A DNA stretch of 64,000 bases from Salipiger mucosus DSM 16094. Its GTDB lineage: Bacteria; Pseudomonadota; Alphaproteobacteria; Rhodobacterales; Rhodobacteraceae. Below, in pieces: positions 1-9,000 of the stretch. The position numbers and the translations under genes were made by a program. A model generated the notes under the pieces. It was not told where the DNA came from. It worked only from the letters and a program-made list of their open reading frames with translations, and ran no database searches. Location of the stretch: positions 58,835 to 122,834 of the forward strand of contig NZ_KE557276.1 in assembly GCF_000442255.1 (NCBI RefSeq). Direction: 5' to 3'. Each line of letters begins with the position of its first letter. Position 1 is the stretch's first letter.

Positions 1-114
1 ATCGGGGGCAGGGCCGGGGGCATCCGGCGCCGCGGGGCCCGGGGCCGCCGCGGTGGGCGCGGCGCGGCGCGGGGAAAACGCGGCCATCGCCGGGATGTTG
101 AGGGACAATTTCAT
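1..114 (-). CDS. N-terminal fragment of an unidentified leftward gene (runs off the window)
   Basis: An open frame runs leftward from an ATG at 114 to the window edge without a stop. The 38 visible residues begin MKLSLNIPAMAAF and then become Pro/Ala-rich, which could be a linker or a low-complexity N-terminus. No domain can be recognised. No strong ribosome binding site is visible; a purine-rich GGAAGAGAG lies upstream. It diverges from the lytic transglycosylase that starts at about 249. Because GC-rich DNA easily gives open frames, this call rests mainly on the frame being open and on its plausible divergent position. Confidence 0.4.
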   Translation of the reverse strand, partial: MKLSLNIPAMAAFSPRRAAPTAAAPGPAAPDAPGPAPD

Positions 115-248
115 GAAGCCGACTCTCTTCCCCGATTGGGGCAGGGTGAGGGCGAGACGGCGGAGCCGAAAGGGCGTTTGCGCCCGCGTTGGCAAAGACT
201 CGCCGATGCGTCAAGGCGCCTGGCTTGCCCGAACGTCAGCGCTGGGGC

Positions 249-1145
249 ATGGTCCGCGCCATGTTGCTGCCACGACTCCTATCCATCGCGCTGGCCGTGC
301 TGCCGGCGCCGCTTCTGGCCGGCACGGCCGCCCAGATGACGGTGCCCGTCGCGGTCGCGCCCTTCGCCGGCGCGCCCTCCGAGGTCGCGCCAACCGTCAA
401 TGCCGTCGCCCGGTCCCCGCGACCGGTCGCGCGACGCGTCATGGTCGTTCCCGAGGCCCGCTGGGGGGACAGCGGCGAACGCCGGCGCTGGTCGCTGACC
501 GTCCTGTCGGCACTGCGCGGCCATGCCAGCCGCCTGCCGGAGATCACGCCGGAGGACATCTCGACCTGGTGCCCCTCCTACGCCAGCGGCACCCGCGCGA
601 GCCGCGAGGCCTTCTGGCTGGGGCTGGTCTCGTCGCTGACCAAGCACGAGAGCACCTGGCGCCCGCGCGTCGTGGGCGGCGGCGGTCTGTGGTTCGGGCT
701 GATGCAGATCCTGCCATCGACCGCGCGGCTCTACGATTGCGAGGCGCGCACCGGCGCGGCGCTCAAGGACCCGCACAAGAACCTCTCCTGCGGGTTGCGC
801 ATCATGGCCAAGACCGTGGCGCGCGACCGCGTGGTCAGCCGCAACATGCGCGGCGTGGCCGCCGACTGGGGCCCGTTCCACTCGAGCGTCAAGCGCGAGG
901 ACATGATTGCCTGGACGCGCAGCCAGCCCTACTGCAAGGGCCTGCCGCGCTCGCTGCGCCCGGTCTCGCGCCCCGAGGAGATCGACGTGCCCCAGCTCAT
1001 GGCCGAGGGTGTTTCGGACCGGCCGAAGATGCGCTCGCTGACGCCGCGCCCGGCCTCGCCCGCGACCGACGAGGTGATCGCCACCTCGGGCCACGCCGAT
1101 CCCTCGGACTACGACAGGACGCACCCGGCCTATTCCGCGCGCTGA
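249..1145 (+). CDS. Lytic transglycosylase (SLT domain), exported
   Basis: A protein of about 298 residues with a hydrophobic N-terminal signal (MLLPRLLSIALAVLPAPLLAG) that predicts export to the periplasm, where this family cleaves peptidoglycan glycan strands and leaves 1,6-anhydromuramyl ends. The C-terminal half has SLT hallmarks: a likely catalytic Glu in KHEST near residue 134 and the substrate-groove motif GLMQILPSTA. The tail after about residue 250 is Pro-rich and not conserved. Start choice is uncertain: ATG at 249 is used here, ATG at 261 would also give a complete signal peptide, and the frame is open further upstream. A GC-rich terminator follows directly. Confidence 0.8.
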   Translation: MVRAMLLPRLLSIALAVLPAPLLAGTAAQMTVPVAVAPFAGAPSEVAPTVNAVARSPRPVARRVMVVPEARWGDSGERRRWSLTVLSALRGHASRLPEITPEDISTWCPSYASGTRASREAFWLGLVSSLTKHESTWRPRVVGGGGLWFGLMQILPSTARLYDCEARTGAALKDPHKNLSCGLRIMAKTVARDRVVSRNMRGVAADWGPFHSSVKREDMIAWTRSQPYCKGLPRSLRPVSRPEEIDVPQLMAEGVSDRPKMRSLTPRPASPATDEVIATSGHADPSDYDRTHPAYSAR

Positions 1146-1165
1146 GGCGCCGCATCTGACACGAC

Positions 1166-1198
1166 AGGGCCGGCTCCCGTGAGGCGCCGGCCCTTTTC
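1166..1198 (+). terminator. Intrinsic terminator after the lytic transglycosylase
   Basis: The 8-bp arms GGGCCGGC (1167-1174) and GCCGGCCC (1186-1193) enclose an 11-base loop and are followed by TTTT. It lies 21 bases after the transglycosylase stop and between two convergent genes. On the other strand the hairpin lacks a T-run, so it mainly serves the rightward gene. Confidence 0.75.
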
Positions 1199-1215
1199 GT
1201 TGCCCCGGTGTGTGG

Positions 1216-1827
1216 TCAGGGCAGGGAGATCTCGCGCACGTAGACGGGCACGTCCATGACGGCGACGATCTCTTCGGTGCCGTCGAGCAGGGCGGAGAGC
1301 CCGGGACCGCTGCCGGTCAGGCTGAATTCGCCGGAGGCGGGCTTGCCGAGCGGCGTGCTGGCCACGAGGTCCACGAGCTGACGGAACCGGTAGATCCGCG
1401 AGAACTCCGGCTCGCTGGCCGAGTGCGGAAAGGCCTCGCCGGGGGTCCAGTTGCGGTTGCCGGTCGTGTAACCGAGGTCCAGCTCGAGCGTGCCGCCGTC
1501 GGGCAGCGTGACCGCCCAGGCGTCGCTGCGCTGGCGGCCGCCGTTGGCGGGGCCCTCGACGGTGAGGGTTCGCGCGATCTCGGCCGCGACGTTGACGCCG
1601 TAGGGATCGACCCCGGGCGTGGTCGTGTAGATGCGCAGGACGTAGAGGCGCACCGCGTCGCCGCCGTCCTGCTTGCCGAGCGAGACCAGCGCCACCGCGC
1701 GGCGGCTGGCCGGCGAGAGCGGCTTTCCCTCTGCGTCGCGCTGCACGAGGCTGTCGATGAAGACGAACATCACGCTGGCCCCGGCGAGCGGGCCCTGCGG
1801 GAACGGCACGGAGGTCTCGCGACGCAA
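1216..1827 (-). pseudogene. Unknown protein, probable 3' remnant truncated by the adjacent GC-poor island
   Basis: A leftward frame of about 203 codons with normal host GC content and no recognised domain. The C-terminal part ends VYVREISLP and looks like a beta-rich, soluble or periplasmic protein. The frame has no ATG near its beginning: it opens with a TTG at 1827 just where the DNA changes from about 70 % to under 50 % GC, and a stop lies at 1840-1842. The first in-frame ATG is at 1770 and has no ribosome binding site. This pattern suggests that the 5' end of an older gene was lost when the island at about 1828-2945 arrived. It could also be a short intact gene starting at 1770. Confidence 0.5.
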
Positions 1828-1889
1828 TAACAGCCAAGGTCAGGCTAGTGGACCTACAGCGTCGAAACAAGTGACTAGTGAACGACCAT

Positions 1890-1952
1890 AATGGCAACAA
1901 AAACAGGGCAAAACTGTGGACCAGAATATCCCCAATGCTATGAGTTCTTCTG
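1890..1952 (+). CDS. Possible 20-residue micro-ORF upstream of the HNH gene
   Basis: ATG at 1890 opens a 20-codon frame ending in TGA; the peptide begins MATKTGQNCGPEYP and has two Cys. No strong ribosome binding site precedes it. A second tiny frame (24 codons, ATG at 1957) ends at 2031, one base before an in-frame ATG of the HNH reading frame. Neither resembles a known leader. They are listed because the islet is otherwise empty upstream of the nuclease; either may be chance in AT-richer DNA. Confidence 0.2.
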
Positions 1953-2046
1953 ATAAATGAGGGGAGTTTTGATTGATAAGTGGGATCCTGCTACGCTATT
2001 GGTTGCCGTTGCCAGTGGAATACCCATTTGAATGAAAGGGGTGAAG

Positions 2047-2733
2047 ATGAACAAGAAGTCAAGCAGTGGTCGTCGGGTGGGAACGCCTTGGATTGAAGAA
2101 GACGGTATTGTTGCCTATGAGGTTCATAACCCTAACCGAAAGACATTCGGACTAAGTCTGTCGAACGAACAGTTTGCCGGTTGGGCCGAAGATGGTCGCA
2201 AAGTGAAAGGTTACGCAGAATTTCCCAAAAAGCATGCGCCCATACCATTCGCCTGCGGGATAACAAGTGGAAAAGAGCTGACGTTTAATAGTGCCAATTT
2301 AATCGATGCTTTGAAGGACTGCAGGCCCGGTGACAAGATTAGATTTCACTTTCACGATGGCCTGCCGTTATTGAACCGCAAGGAAGGCTCCGGAGGCAAG
2401 GCTGGTCGCTCAGAAGGAGCGGAATATCTAAAACTTCATAGGAGGTATGAACGCAATCAAAAGCTCGCCCGGAGAGTTCGAGAACATGCTCAAGGGGTCT
2501 GCGAAGTTTGTGGCGTAGACTACGCCAAGAAATATGGTTGCATTGGGAAGAATGTTATTGAAGCGCATCATCTATTGCCGCTTTCGCAAGGGGTTCGGCA
2601 AAGCGACGAAGACGACCTCATTGCCATTTGCGCGAACTGCCATCGTTTAGCGCACGCATGGATGAGAGACCGGGAGGTTGGGCAGATCGGGCTAAAAGAA
2701 TTGAAAAACAGATTTGGAGCCGTGAGACAATGA
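2047..2733 (+). CDS. HNH endonuclease family protein
   Basis: A 228-residue protein ending in a Cys-flanked HNH domain: Cys152-x2-Cys155, the EAHHLLPLS motif with His174/His175 as metal and general-base candidates, and DDLIAICANCHRLAH with Cys198 and His199. The fold is the McrA-like bba-metal nuclease that cuts DNA using one divalent ion, with the Cys residues probably binding structural zinc. The N-terminal 115 residues match nothing I recognise and could recognise a modified or invading DNA. The start at 2047 is chosen because AAAGGGG lies 6 bases upstream; the earlier in-frame ATG at 2032 has no such site. Low GC and codon use unlike the neighbours indicate horizontal transfer. A defence or mobile-element role is inference. 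Confidence 0.75.
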   Translation: MNKKSSSGRRVGTPWIEEDGIVAYEVHNPNRKTFGLSLSNEQFAGWAEDGRKVKGYAEFPKKHAPIPFACGITSGKELTFNSANLIDALKDCRPGDKIRFHFHDGLPLLNRKEGSGGKAGRSEGAEYLKLHRRYERNQKLARRVREHAQGVCEVCGVDYAKKYGCIGKNVIEAHHLLPLSQGVRQSDEDDLIAICANCHRLAHAWMRDREVGQIGLKELKNRFGAVRQ

Positions 2734-2898
2734 GTTGCAGTATCATTTTCGCATCGCCTGGATGCAAGTTCTTGCGAAGGAAGGCGATTTAAGACGCAGA
2801 TTCATTATACTAGCTCATGGAACGGTGTGGATGCGACTTGTTCCTGCCGCTGGAGCGCCTAAGCACAGCCTTAACGGCGACGCAAGTACGTGGAGTAC

Positions 2899-2938
2899 AG
2901 GCAGCCCCGAATGAGTTGAGGCTGCCTCTTATTGTTCT
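2899..2938 (+). terminator. Terminator-like hairpin at the right end of the islet
   Basis: Arms AGGCAGCC (2899-2906) and GGCTGCCT (2920-2927) form an 8-bp stem with a 13-base loop and are followed by a T-rich CTTATTGTTCT. It lies 166 bases after the HNH stop, so it may end the islet transcript. pepN converges on it from the right. Confidence 0.5.
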
Positions 2939-2952
2939 AAAACTTCACCGCA

Positions 2953-5505
2953 TCACGACAGCAGCCGCGAGACCATTTCGCCGGTGTCGGGCGAGAGGCC
3001 CGGGCGGGCGGCGATGCGTTCGAGCTGGGCCTTCATCAGGGCCTGGCGGTCCGCGTCGTAGCGTTTCCAGGTCTGGAAGGCCGAGCACATGCGCGCCGTG
3101 GTCTGCGGGTTCTTGGCGTCGAGCTTGATGAGCCAGTCCGCCAGCAGCTTGTAGCCGCGCCCGTCCTTGGCGTGGAAGCCCGTGTGGTGCATCGCCAGCG
3201 CGCCCAGCACCGAGCGGAAGCGGTTGGGGTTGGTCCAGTCGAAGGCCGGATGTTCGGTCAGGGCGGCGGTGCGCTCGGGCGCCTTGTCGGGCGTGGTGGC
3301 CGCGATCTGGAGGGCGAACCACTTGTCCATCACCAGCCGGTCGTCCTGCCACTGGTCGTGGAAGGCCCTGAGCGCGGCCTCGTCCCGGCCGGCCTGCACG
3401 AGGCAGGCGAGCGCCGAGAGCTGCAGCGTCATGTTGTCGGCCGAGGCGAACTGCGCTTCGGCCGCCTTGCCGCCGTCGAGGCGGGTCTGCAGCGCGAGCA
3501 CCGCCGATCCCAGCGCGCGCTTGCCCGACTGCGCCGCGTCGGGCCGGTAGGCCTCGGTCACGCGGGCCTCCTCGGCCAGCGCGGGCAGCAGGTCCTGCCA
3601 GCGCTCGGCCATGGCCTGGCGCAGGCTCTCGTGCGCATCCCAGATGGCGTCGGGGTCGGGCACGTGGCCGCGTTCGTGCAGCACCTGCGCGGTTTCCGAC
3701 TGGGTGGGCCCGCCCATCATCAGCGCGCGGAAGGCCGGGTCGAGGGTGTCGTCGCGGATCACGCGCTCGAGCCCGTCGAGCCAGGCGGTGTCGGGGGCGG
3801 CGCCCTCGGTCACCATGGCGACGAGGCAGTCGCGGGCGAGATCGCGCGAGGATTCCCAGCGGTTGAAGGCGTCGGTGTCATGCGCGAGCAGGAAGGCGCG
3901 TTCCTCGGGCGCGCTGTCGCGTTCGAGCACCACGGGCGCCGAGAAGCCGCGCAGGATCGAAGGGACGGGCTTGGCCGAGAGCCCCTCGAAGGTGAAGCTC
4001 TGCTCGGCCTCGGTCATCTCGAGCACGGTGGTCGGCACGACCTCGTGGCCGTTTGGGTTCAGCAGGCCCACGGCGATGGGCAGCACCTGCGGCGCCTTGT
4101 CCGGCTGGCCGGGCGTGGGCGGCGTGGTTTGGCGGAAGGTGAGGGTATAGGTCCCCTCGCTGAAGTCCTCGGAGACCGAGAGGCGCGGGGTGCCCGCCTG
4201 CGAATACCAGCGCTTGAACTGCGACAGGTCGCGGCCGGTGGCATCCTCGAAGACCCGGATCCAGTCCTCGATCGTGGCGGCGTCGCCGTCGTGCCGCTCG
4301 AAGTAGAGGTCGAGGGCCTTGTAATACTCCTCGTCGCCGACGAGCCGCTTGAGCATGCCGATGACCTCGGCGCCCTTTTCGTAGACCGTCGCGGTGTAGA
4401 AGTTGTTGATCTCCTGGAAGCTCTCGGGGCGCACCGGGTGGGCGAGTGGGCCCTGGTCCTCGGGGAACTGGCGGGCGCGGAGCGCGATCACGTCGGAGAT
4501 GCGCTTGACCTCGGCCGAGCGCATGTCGCTGGTGAACTGGCTGTCGCGGTAGACCGTCAGCCCCTCCTTGAGGCAGAGCTGGAACCAGTCGCGGCAGGTG
4601 ATGCGGTTGCCGGTCCAGTTGTGGAAATACTCGTGCGCGATGATCGCCTCGATGCGCTCGAAGTTGGCGTCGGTCGAGGTCTCGGGCGAGGCCAGCACGC
4701 AGGAGGAGTTGAAGATGTTCAGCCCCTTGTTCTCCATCGCGCCCATGTTGAAGTCGTCGACGGCCACCACATTGAAGATGTCGAGATCGTACTCCCGGCC
4801 GTAGACCTCCTCGTCCCAGGTCATGGACTTCTTGAGTGCCTCCATGCCGAAGGCGCATTTGCCCTCGTCGCCGGGCCGGACCCAGATGTTGAGCTCGACC
4901 TCCTTGCCGGACTTCGTGGTGAAGCTGCCGGGGTGGTTGCGCAGGTCGCCCGCGACCAGGGCGAAGAGGTAGGCAGGCTTGGGCCAGGGGTCGTGCCACT
5001 CGGCCCAACCCGCGCCGCTGTCGGCGGGGTTGCCGTTCGAGAGCTTGACCGGCTCGTCGCCCTCGATGCGCACGGTGAAGGTGGCCATCACGTCGGGGCG
5101 GTCGGGGTAGTAGGTGATCTTGCGGAAGCCCTCGGCCTCGCACTGGGTGCAGTACATGCCGTTCGACATGTAGAGGCCCTCGAGCGCGGTGTTGTCGGCG
5201 GGGGCGATCTCGACCTCGCTCTCCCAAAGGAAGGGGCCGTCGGGCACCGGGCAGGTCAGGCCCTGCGGCGTGATCTCGGGGGTGACCTCGGCGCCGTCAA
5301 TGGCGGCGCGCAGGAGGGTCAGCTCCTCGCCATGCAGGAAGAAATCCTGCGCGGGGGCATCGCCGCGCGGGGCGAAGTGGATGCGGGCGACGACGCGGGT
5401 CGCGCGGGGCGACAGTTTCACCGTGAGGTGCACGTCCCGGACCGTCCAGCCGAAGGGCGTGTAGTCCGCAAGGTGGATGGTCTGGGGGCTGGCGTCTTTC
5501 ATCAC
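2953..5505 (-). CDS. pepN: Aminopeptidase N (M1 zinc metallopeptidase)
   Basis: An 850-residue cytosolic aminopeptidase that removes N-terminal residues from peptides, the usual length for the proteobacterial PepN type. Seen in the sequence: GAMEN exopeptidase motif at residues 255-259, zinc motif HEYFH at 291-295 with Glu292 as general base, and the third ligand Glu314 in KEGLTV. The order is N-terminal beta domain, catalytic domain, an Ig-like DUF3458 domain and a C-terminal helical repeat region. There is no signal peptide. The ATG at 5505 is followed at once by a second Met. It converges on the GC-poor islet and diverges from a small membrane protein. Confidence 0.95.
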   Translation of the reverse strand: MMKDASPQTIHLADYTPFGWTVRDVHLTVKLSPRATRVVARIHFAPRGDAPAQDFFLHGEELTLLRAAIDGAEVTPEITPQGLTCPVPDGPFLWESEVEIAPADNTALEGLYMSNGMYCTQCEAEGFRKITYYPDRPDVMATFTVRIEGDEPVKLSNGNPADSGAGWAEWHDPWPKPAYLFALVAGDLRNHPGSFTTKSGKEVELNIWVRPGDEGKCAFGMEALKKSMTWDEEVYGREYDLDIFNVVAVDDFNMGAMENKGLNIFNSSCVLASPETSTDANFERIEAIIAHEYFHNWTGNRITCRDWFQLCLKEGLTVYRDSQFTSDMRSAEVKRISDVIALRARQFPEDQGPLAHPVRPESFQEINNFYTATVYEKGAEVIGMLKRLVGDEEYYKALDLYFERHDGDAATIEDWIRVFEDATGRDLSQFKRWYSQAGTPRLSVSEDFSEGTYTLTFRQTTPPTPGQPDKAPQVLPIAVGLLNPNGHEVVPTTVLEMTEAEQSFTFEGLSAKPVPSILRGFSAPVVLERDSAPEERAFLLAHDTDAFNRWESSRDLARDCLVAMVTEGAAPDTAWLDGLERVIRDDTLDPAFRALMMGGPTQSETAQVLHERGHVPDPDAIWDAHESLRQAMAERWQDLLPALAEEARVTEAYRPDAAQSGKRALGSAVLALQTRLDGGKAAEAQFASADNMTLQLSALACLVQAGRDEAALRAFHDQWQDDRLVMDKWFALQIAATTPDKAPERTAALTEHPAFDWTNPNRFRSVLGALAMHHTGFHAKDGRGYKLLADWLIKLDAKNPQTTARMCSAFQTWKRYDADRQALMKAQLERIAARPGLSPDTGEMVSRLLS

Positions 5506-5569
5506 TCTCTCCTCTCGACCCCGTGAGGGGACGGAACATGGGGGTCCGACGCAGTGTTATGCCCCTGAA

Positions 5570-5594
5570 CCCGCAGCGGCAACCGCGCTGCGGG
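5570..5594. other. Strong hairpin in the pepN / small membrane protein divergent region
   Basis: CCCGCAGCG (5570-5578) and CGCTGCGGG (5586-5594) form a perfect 9-bp stem with a 7-base loop. It ends 12 bases before the AGGAGG ribosome binding site of the next gene, so it could shape a 5' leader or be an operator. There is no T-run that would make it a terminator in either direction. Confidence 0.35.
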
Positions 5595-5617
5595 CTGATG
5601 TAGTACAGGAGGTATCC

Positions 5618-5815
5618 ATGTCGGCACCCGACACCAATGTTCGCAACCAGGAACGGGCGCATCGTCCGTCGCTCTGGGGCATCTGGGGCGCTCTCATCGT
5701 GGTTGCCCTGCTGTTCGTGGGATGGCTCGCGTTCTACTCGCTGAACCCGGCAGAGGACGGCGCGACCGTCGAGACCCCGGCAGCCACCGGCAGCGAGGCG
5801 GCGGCGACCGAGTGA
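5618..5815 (+). CDS. Small single-pass membrane protein, function unknown
   Basis: A 65-residue protein with a hydrophilic N-terminus, one transmembrane helix ([20 protein letters not shown], residues about 21-40) and an acidic, Ala/Thr-rich tail. The ATG is fixed by a perfect AGGAGG (5607-5612) five bases upstream. No family is recognised. It is a stand-alone gene, divergent from pepN and closed by a strong terminator 18 bases downstream. A similar style of small one-helix protein is encoded at 54495. Confidence 0.65.
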   Translation: MSAPDTNVRNQERAHRPSLWGIWGALIVVALLFVGWLAFYSLNPAEDGATVETPAATGSEAAATE

Positions 5816-5832
5816 TCGGCCGCCCATCGCGG

Positions 5833-5870
5833 AAAAAGCGGCGCAGCGCGTGGCGTTGCGCCGCTTTTTC
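5833..5870 (+). terminator. Strong intrinsic terminator after the small membrane protein
   Basis: A 13-bp stem, AAAAAGCGGCGCA (5833-5845) with TGCGCCGCTTTTT (5857-5869), 11-base loop and built-in T-run. The symmetrical A and T tracts would let it act in both directions. Confidence 0.85.
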
Positions 5871-5927
5871 GTGCGCGGATCCGACTGGACAGGGGCGCGG
5901 GATGCCCCATCATGCGGCCTCATGGGA

Positions 5928-6086
5928 ATGCGCCGCAAATCCGACCTGCCGACCAAGACATGCGCCACCTGCGGGCGCCCGTTCACCTGGCGCCGCAAGT
6001 GGGCGAAGGTCTGGGACGAGGTGCGCTACTGCTCGGACCGGTGCCGGCGCGTGAAGCCGAAGGCGGGCAGGGCCGCCTCCGGGTAG
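5928..6086 (+). CDS. DUF2256 family zinc-finger-like protein
   Basis: A small basic protein of 52 residues with the DUF2256 pattern: a Cys-x2-Cys pair in [10 protein letters not shown], the core [12 protein letters not shown] and a second pair in YCSDRCR. The four Cys suggest one zinc site; the family function is unknown. The start may be ATG at 5928 or the ATG two codons earlier at 5922; the frame extends further upstream through the preceding terminator, which makes a longer form unlikely. It converges on the RND permease gene. Confidence 0.7.
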   Translation: MRRKSDLPTKTCATCGRPFTWRRKWAKVWDEVRYCSDRCRRVKPKAGRAASG

Positions 6087-6098
6087 GGGCCCGGGCCG

Positions 6099-9000
6099 CT
6101 ACTCGGCGGCGCGGACCGTGGGCGTGCCCGGCGCGGGCGCGATGTCCTGACGGTCGGGCGCTTCGTCCCAGACGATTTCCGGCGCGCGGACGCCGCGCGC
6201 GGCGCGGTTGAGCGCCCAGTCGCGGGCGGCGCGGCTTTGCCGGCCCAGCGAGAGCGCGGCGAGCGCCCGGGCAATCCAGTGCAGGTAGGTGGTGAACCAG
6301 ACCCTCAGCGCCAGCATTGCGGGGGTAAAGACCAGCGTCAGCACCGTCGCGATGGCGAGACCGAAGACCACCGCCGCCGCCAGCGGCTTCCACATCAGCG
6401 AGGTGGGCGAGTCGACCGAGTAGCCCCCGGCGAAGAAGTCGAGGCTGAGGCCCAGCATCATCGGCGCGAGGCCCGCGATGGTGGTCACCGTGGTCAGGAA
6501 GACCGGGCGGATGCGGTCCTCGGCGGTGCGGATGATAGCCTCGATCCGGGGCATGTAGCGGGCGTAGTCCTGGTAGGTGTCGATGAGCACGATGTTGTTG
6601 TTCACGACGATACCCGCCAGCGCCACGACGCCGGTGCCCGACATGATCGTCGAGAAGGTCTGGTCCAGCACGAGGATCCCGATGAAGACCCCCGCGGTCG
6701 ACAGCACCACCGCCAGCAGCACCAGCACCGCGTTGTAGAAGCTGTTGAACTGCGCCAGCAGGATGATGAACATCAGCGCCAGCGCCGCGGTGAAGGCCTG
6801 CGCGAGGAAGGCCTGGCTGTCGGCCTGTTCCTCCTGGTCGCCGGTCCATTCCCAGCCGATGTCGCCCGCGAAGGGATCGCTCTCGAGCCAGCCTGTCAGC
6901 ATGTCGATCCGGTCGGTGGGCGTGACGGGTGTGGCGGACAGCGCGCCCGCCGCGGCCATGCGCGAGAGCGTGTCGGTCTCGGTGTCCCCGGCGGTCTGCG
7001 TGACCGCGTAGCGGGTGTCGCCCAATTGCAGGGTGCCGTCCGCGTCCTCGCGGCCGTAGCCGCGGACCTCGCCCTCGCCGGTGAATTTCACCAGCCCCTC
7101 GGCCACGGCGGCCTTGAGGTCGAAGGTGCGGGTCTGGTCGACGCGGCTGATCTCGGCCAGCTTCTCGACCGGCTGGCGGGTGACGAAGTTCGACAGCGGA
7201 ATGAGCCCGTCGTTGGTGCGCACCTTCAGGCTGTCGAGGGTAGAGAGCACGCGGTCCTGTTCGGGCAGGCGGACGCGGATCTCGATCTCTTCGTCGGAGC
7301 TTTCGACGCGCATGGTGTCGAGCAGGACGCCCCGCGTGACGAGCTGGACCATGGCGCCCACGGTTGCGACGTCGGCGCCGTAGCGGCCGGCCTTTTCGAC
7401 GTCGACATCGATCTGCCAGTCGATGCCGGGCAGGGGGCGGGTGTCCTCGACCAGCCGCAGGCCGGGCAGGGCGTCGAAACGTTCGCGGGCGGTGGCGGTG
7501 GCGGCGAGCAGGTCCTCCCAGTCGTCGCCGCTGAGCCTCAGGTGCACGGGCTTGGCCGAGGAGGGCCCCATGGCGAGGTTGATGATCTCGGTCTTGATGC
7601 CGGGGATCGCGTCGAGCCGGTCGGTGATCTCGGCCAGCACGCGGTCGCCGTCGAGCTCGGGACGGTCGCGGCGGTCTTCCCAGGGGACGGTCTCGATCTG
7701 GATCTGGCCGATGGTGTCCTTTGGCGGCTGGGCGCCTCCGGTGTTGGTTTCGAGCCCGCCGTCGCCGGCGAAGGAGAAGGCCGTCTCGATGCCGGGGTGG
7801 GCCAGCACGATCTCCTCGGCGCGGCGCACCAGCGCGTCCTTTTCCTGGATCGAGAGGTTGCCGCGCGCGCGGACGTAGAGCAGCGCCTGCTCGGGTTCGG
7901 TGGGGGGGAAGAACTCGGTGCCGTTGTTGTTCTCGCCGTAGTAGCTGAAGACCGAGATGACGAAGAAGATCACCGCGCCGATGGTGACCAGCGGCATCAC
8001 CGGGTTGGCGGTGAGCGCCCAGATCAGCCGCCCGAAGGGCCGCCGGCGGTAGCGGCCGCGGATGCGCTTGCGGCGGTGCTCCAGCTTGGCCGCGTCGAGC
8101 GCCACGGAGGCCGCGACCGCGAAGGCGAGAAAGACCGCGACGCCGGGCAGGCGCGCCGTGTAGCCCGACAGGGGCGTGACGCCGAGGAAGTCGGGGTTCA
8201 GCACCAGCATGGCGCCGGTGAACATGCCCAGCAGGGTGACGGGCACCAGCGCCGCGCGCAGCGGCCATGCGGGCAGCGCCCGGCGCAGGCGCGTCGAGGC
8301 GCGGTGCAGGCTGCGCGAGAAGCGCCCGGTGACGCCGCCCATGACCGGCAGGTAGACCAGCGCCACCACCAGCGAGGCCGAGAGCACGAAGATCAGCGTG
8401 ACCGGCAGCATGCCCATGAACTGCCCCGCGACGCCGGGCCAGAAGAGCATGGGCAGGAAGGCGCAGAGCGTCGTCGCGGTCGAGGAGACCACGGGCCAGA
8501 ACATGCGCTTGGCGGCCTCGACGTAGGCGTGCATCGGGCCGGTGCCCTGGGCGATGCGCTTGTCGGCGTATTCGACCACGACGATGGCGCCGTCGACCAG
8601 CATCCCCACGGCGAGGATCAGGCCGAACATCACGATGTTCGAGATGGTGATGCCCATCGCGGCCAGCAGCACGAAGCAGAGCAGGAAGGAGGTCGGGATC
8701 GCGAAGCCCACGAGCAGCGCCGCACGGGTGCCGAGCGCGGCCAGCACCACGATCATGACCAGCGCGATGGCGGTCAGCACCGAACCCTCGAGCTGTTTCA
8801 CCATCGACTCGACGATGCGCGACTGATCGTTCGAGGCGGTGACGGTGACTGCCGCCTTGAGCTCGTCGGGCCAGTCGGCGCGGGCGGCGTCGACCGTCTC
8901 GCGCACGGCCTGCGCGGTGTCGATGACGTTGAAGCCCTTGCGCTTGACCACCTGCAGCGCGACCGTCGTGTCGCCGTTGAAGCGCGCGGTGCCGGCGCGG

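Larger units (their letters stand above)
1828..2945. mobile_element. GC-poor genomic islet carrying an HNH nuclease
   Basis: About 1.1 kb of clearly lower GC (near 48 % by eye against about 70 % on both sides), with AT-rich codons such as AAA, ATT and GAA. It contains one convincing gene, the HNH nuclease, plus two minute open frames and a terminator-like hairpin. The left edge coincides with the broken start of the 1216-1827 gene; the right edge lies just before the pepN stop. I see no integrase, transposase, convincing terminal repeat or tRNA target, so the mechanism of entry is unknown. The boundaries are estimated from base composition and are good to about 20 bases. Confidence 0.6.

Noticed and set aside
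1828-2945. The islet as prophage or insertion sequence
   Set aside because: No transposase, integrase, terminal inverted repeats or target duplication could be found.
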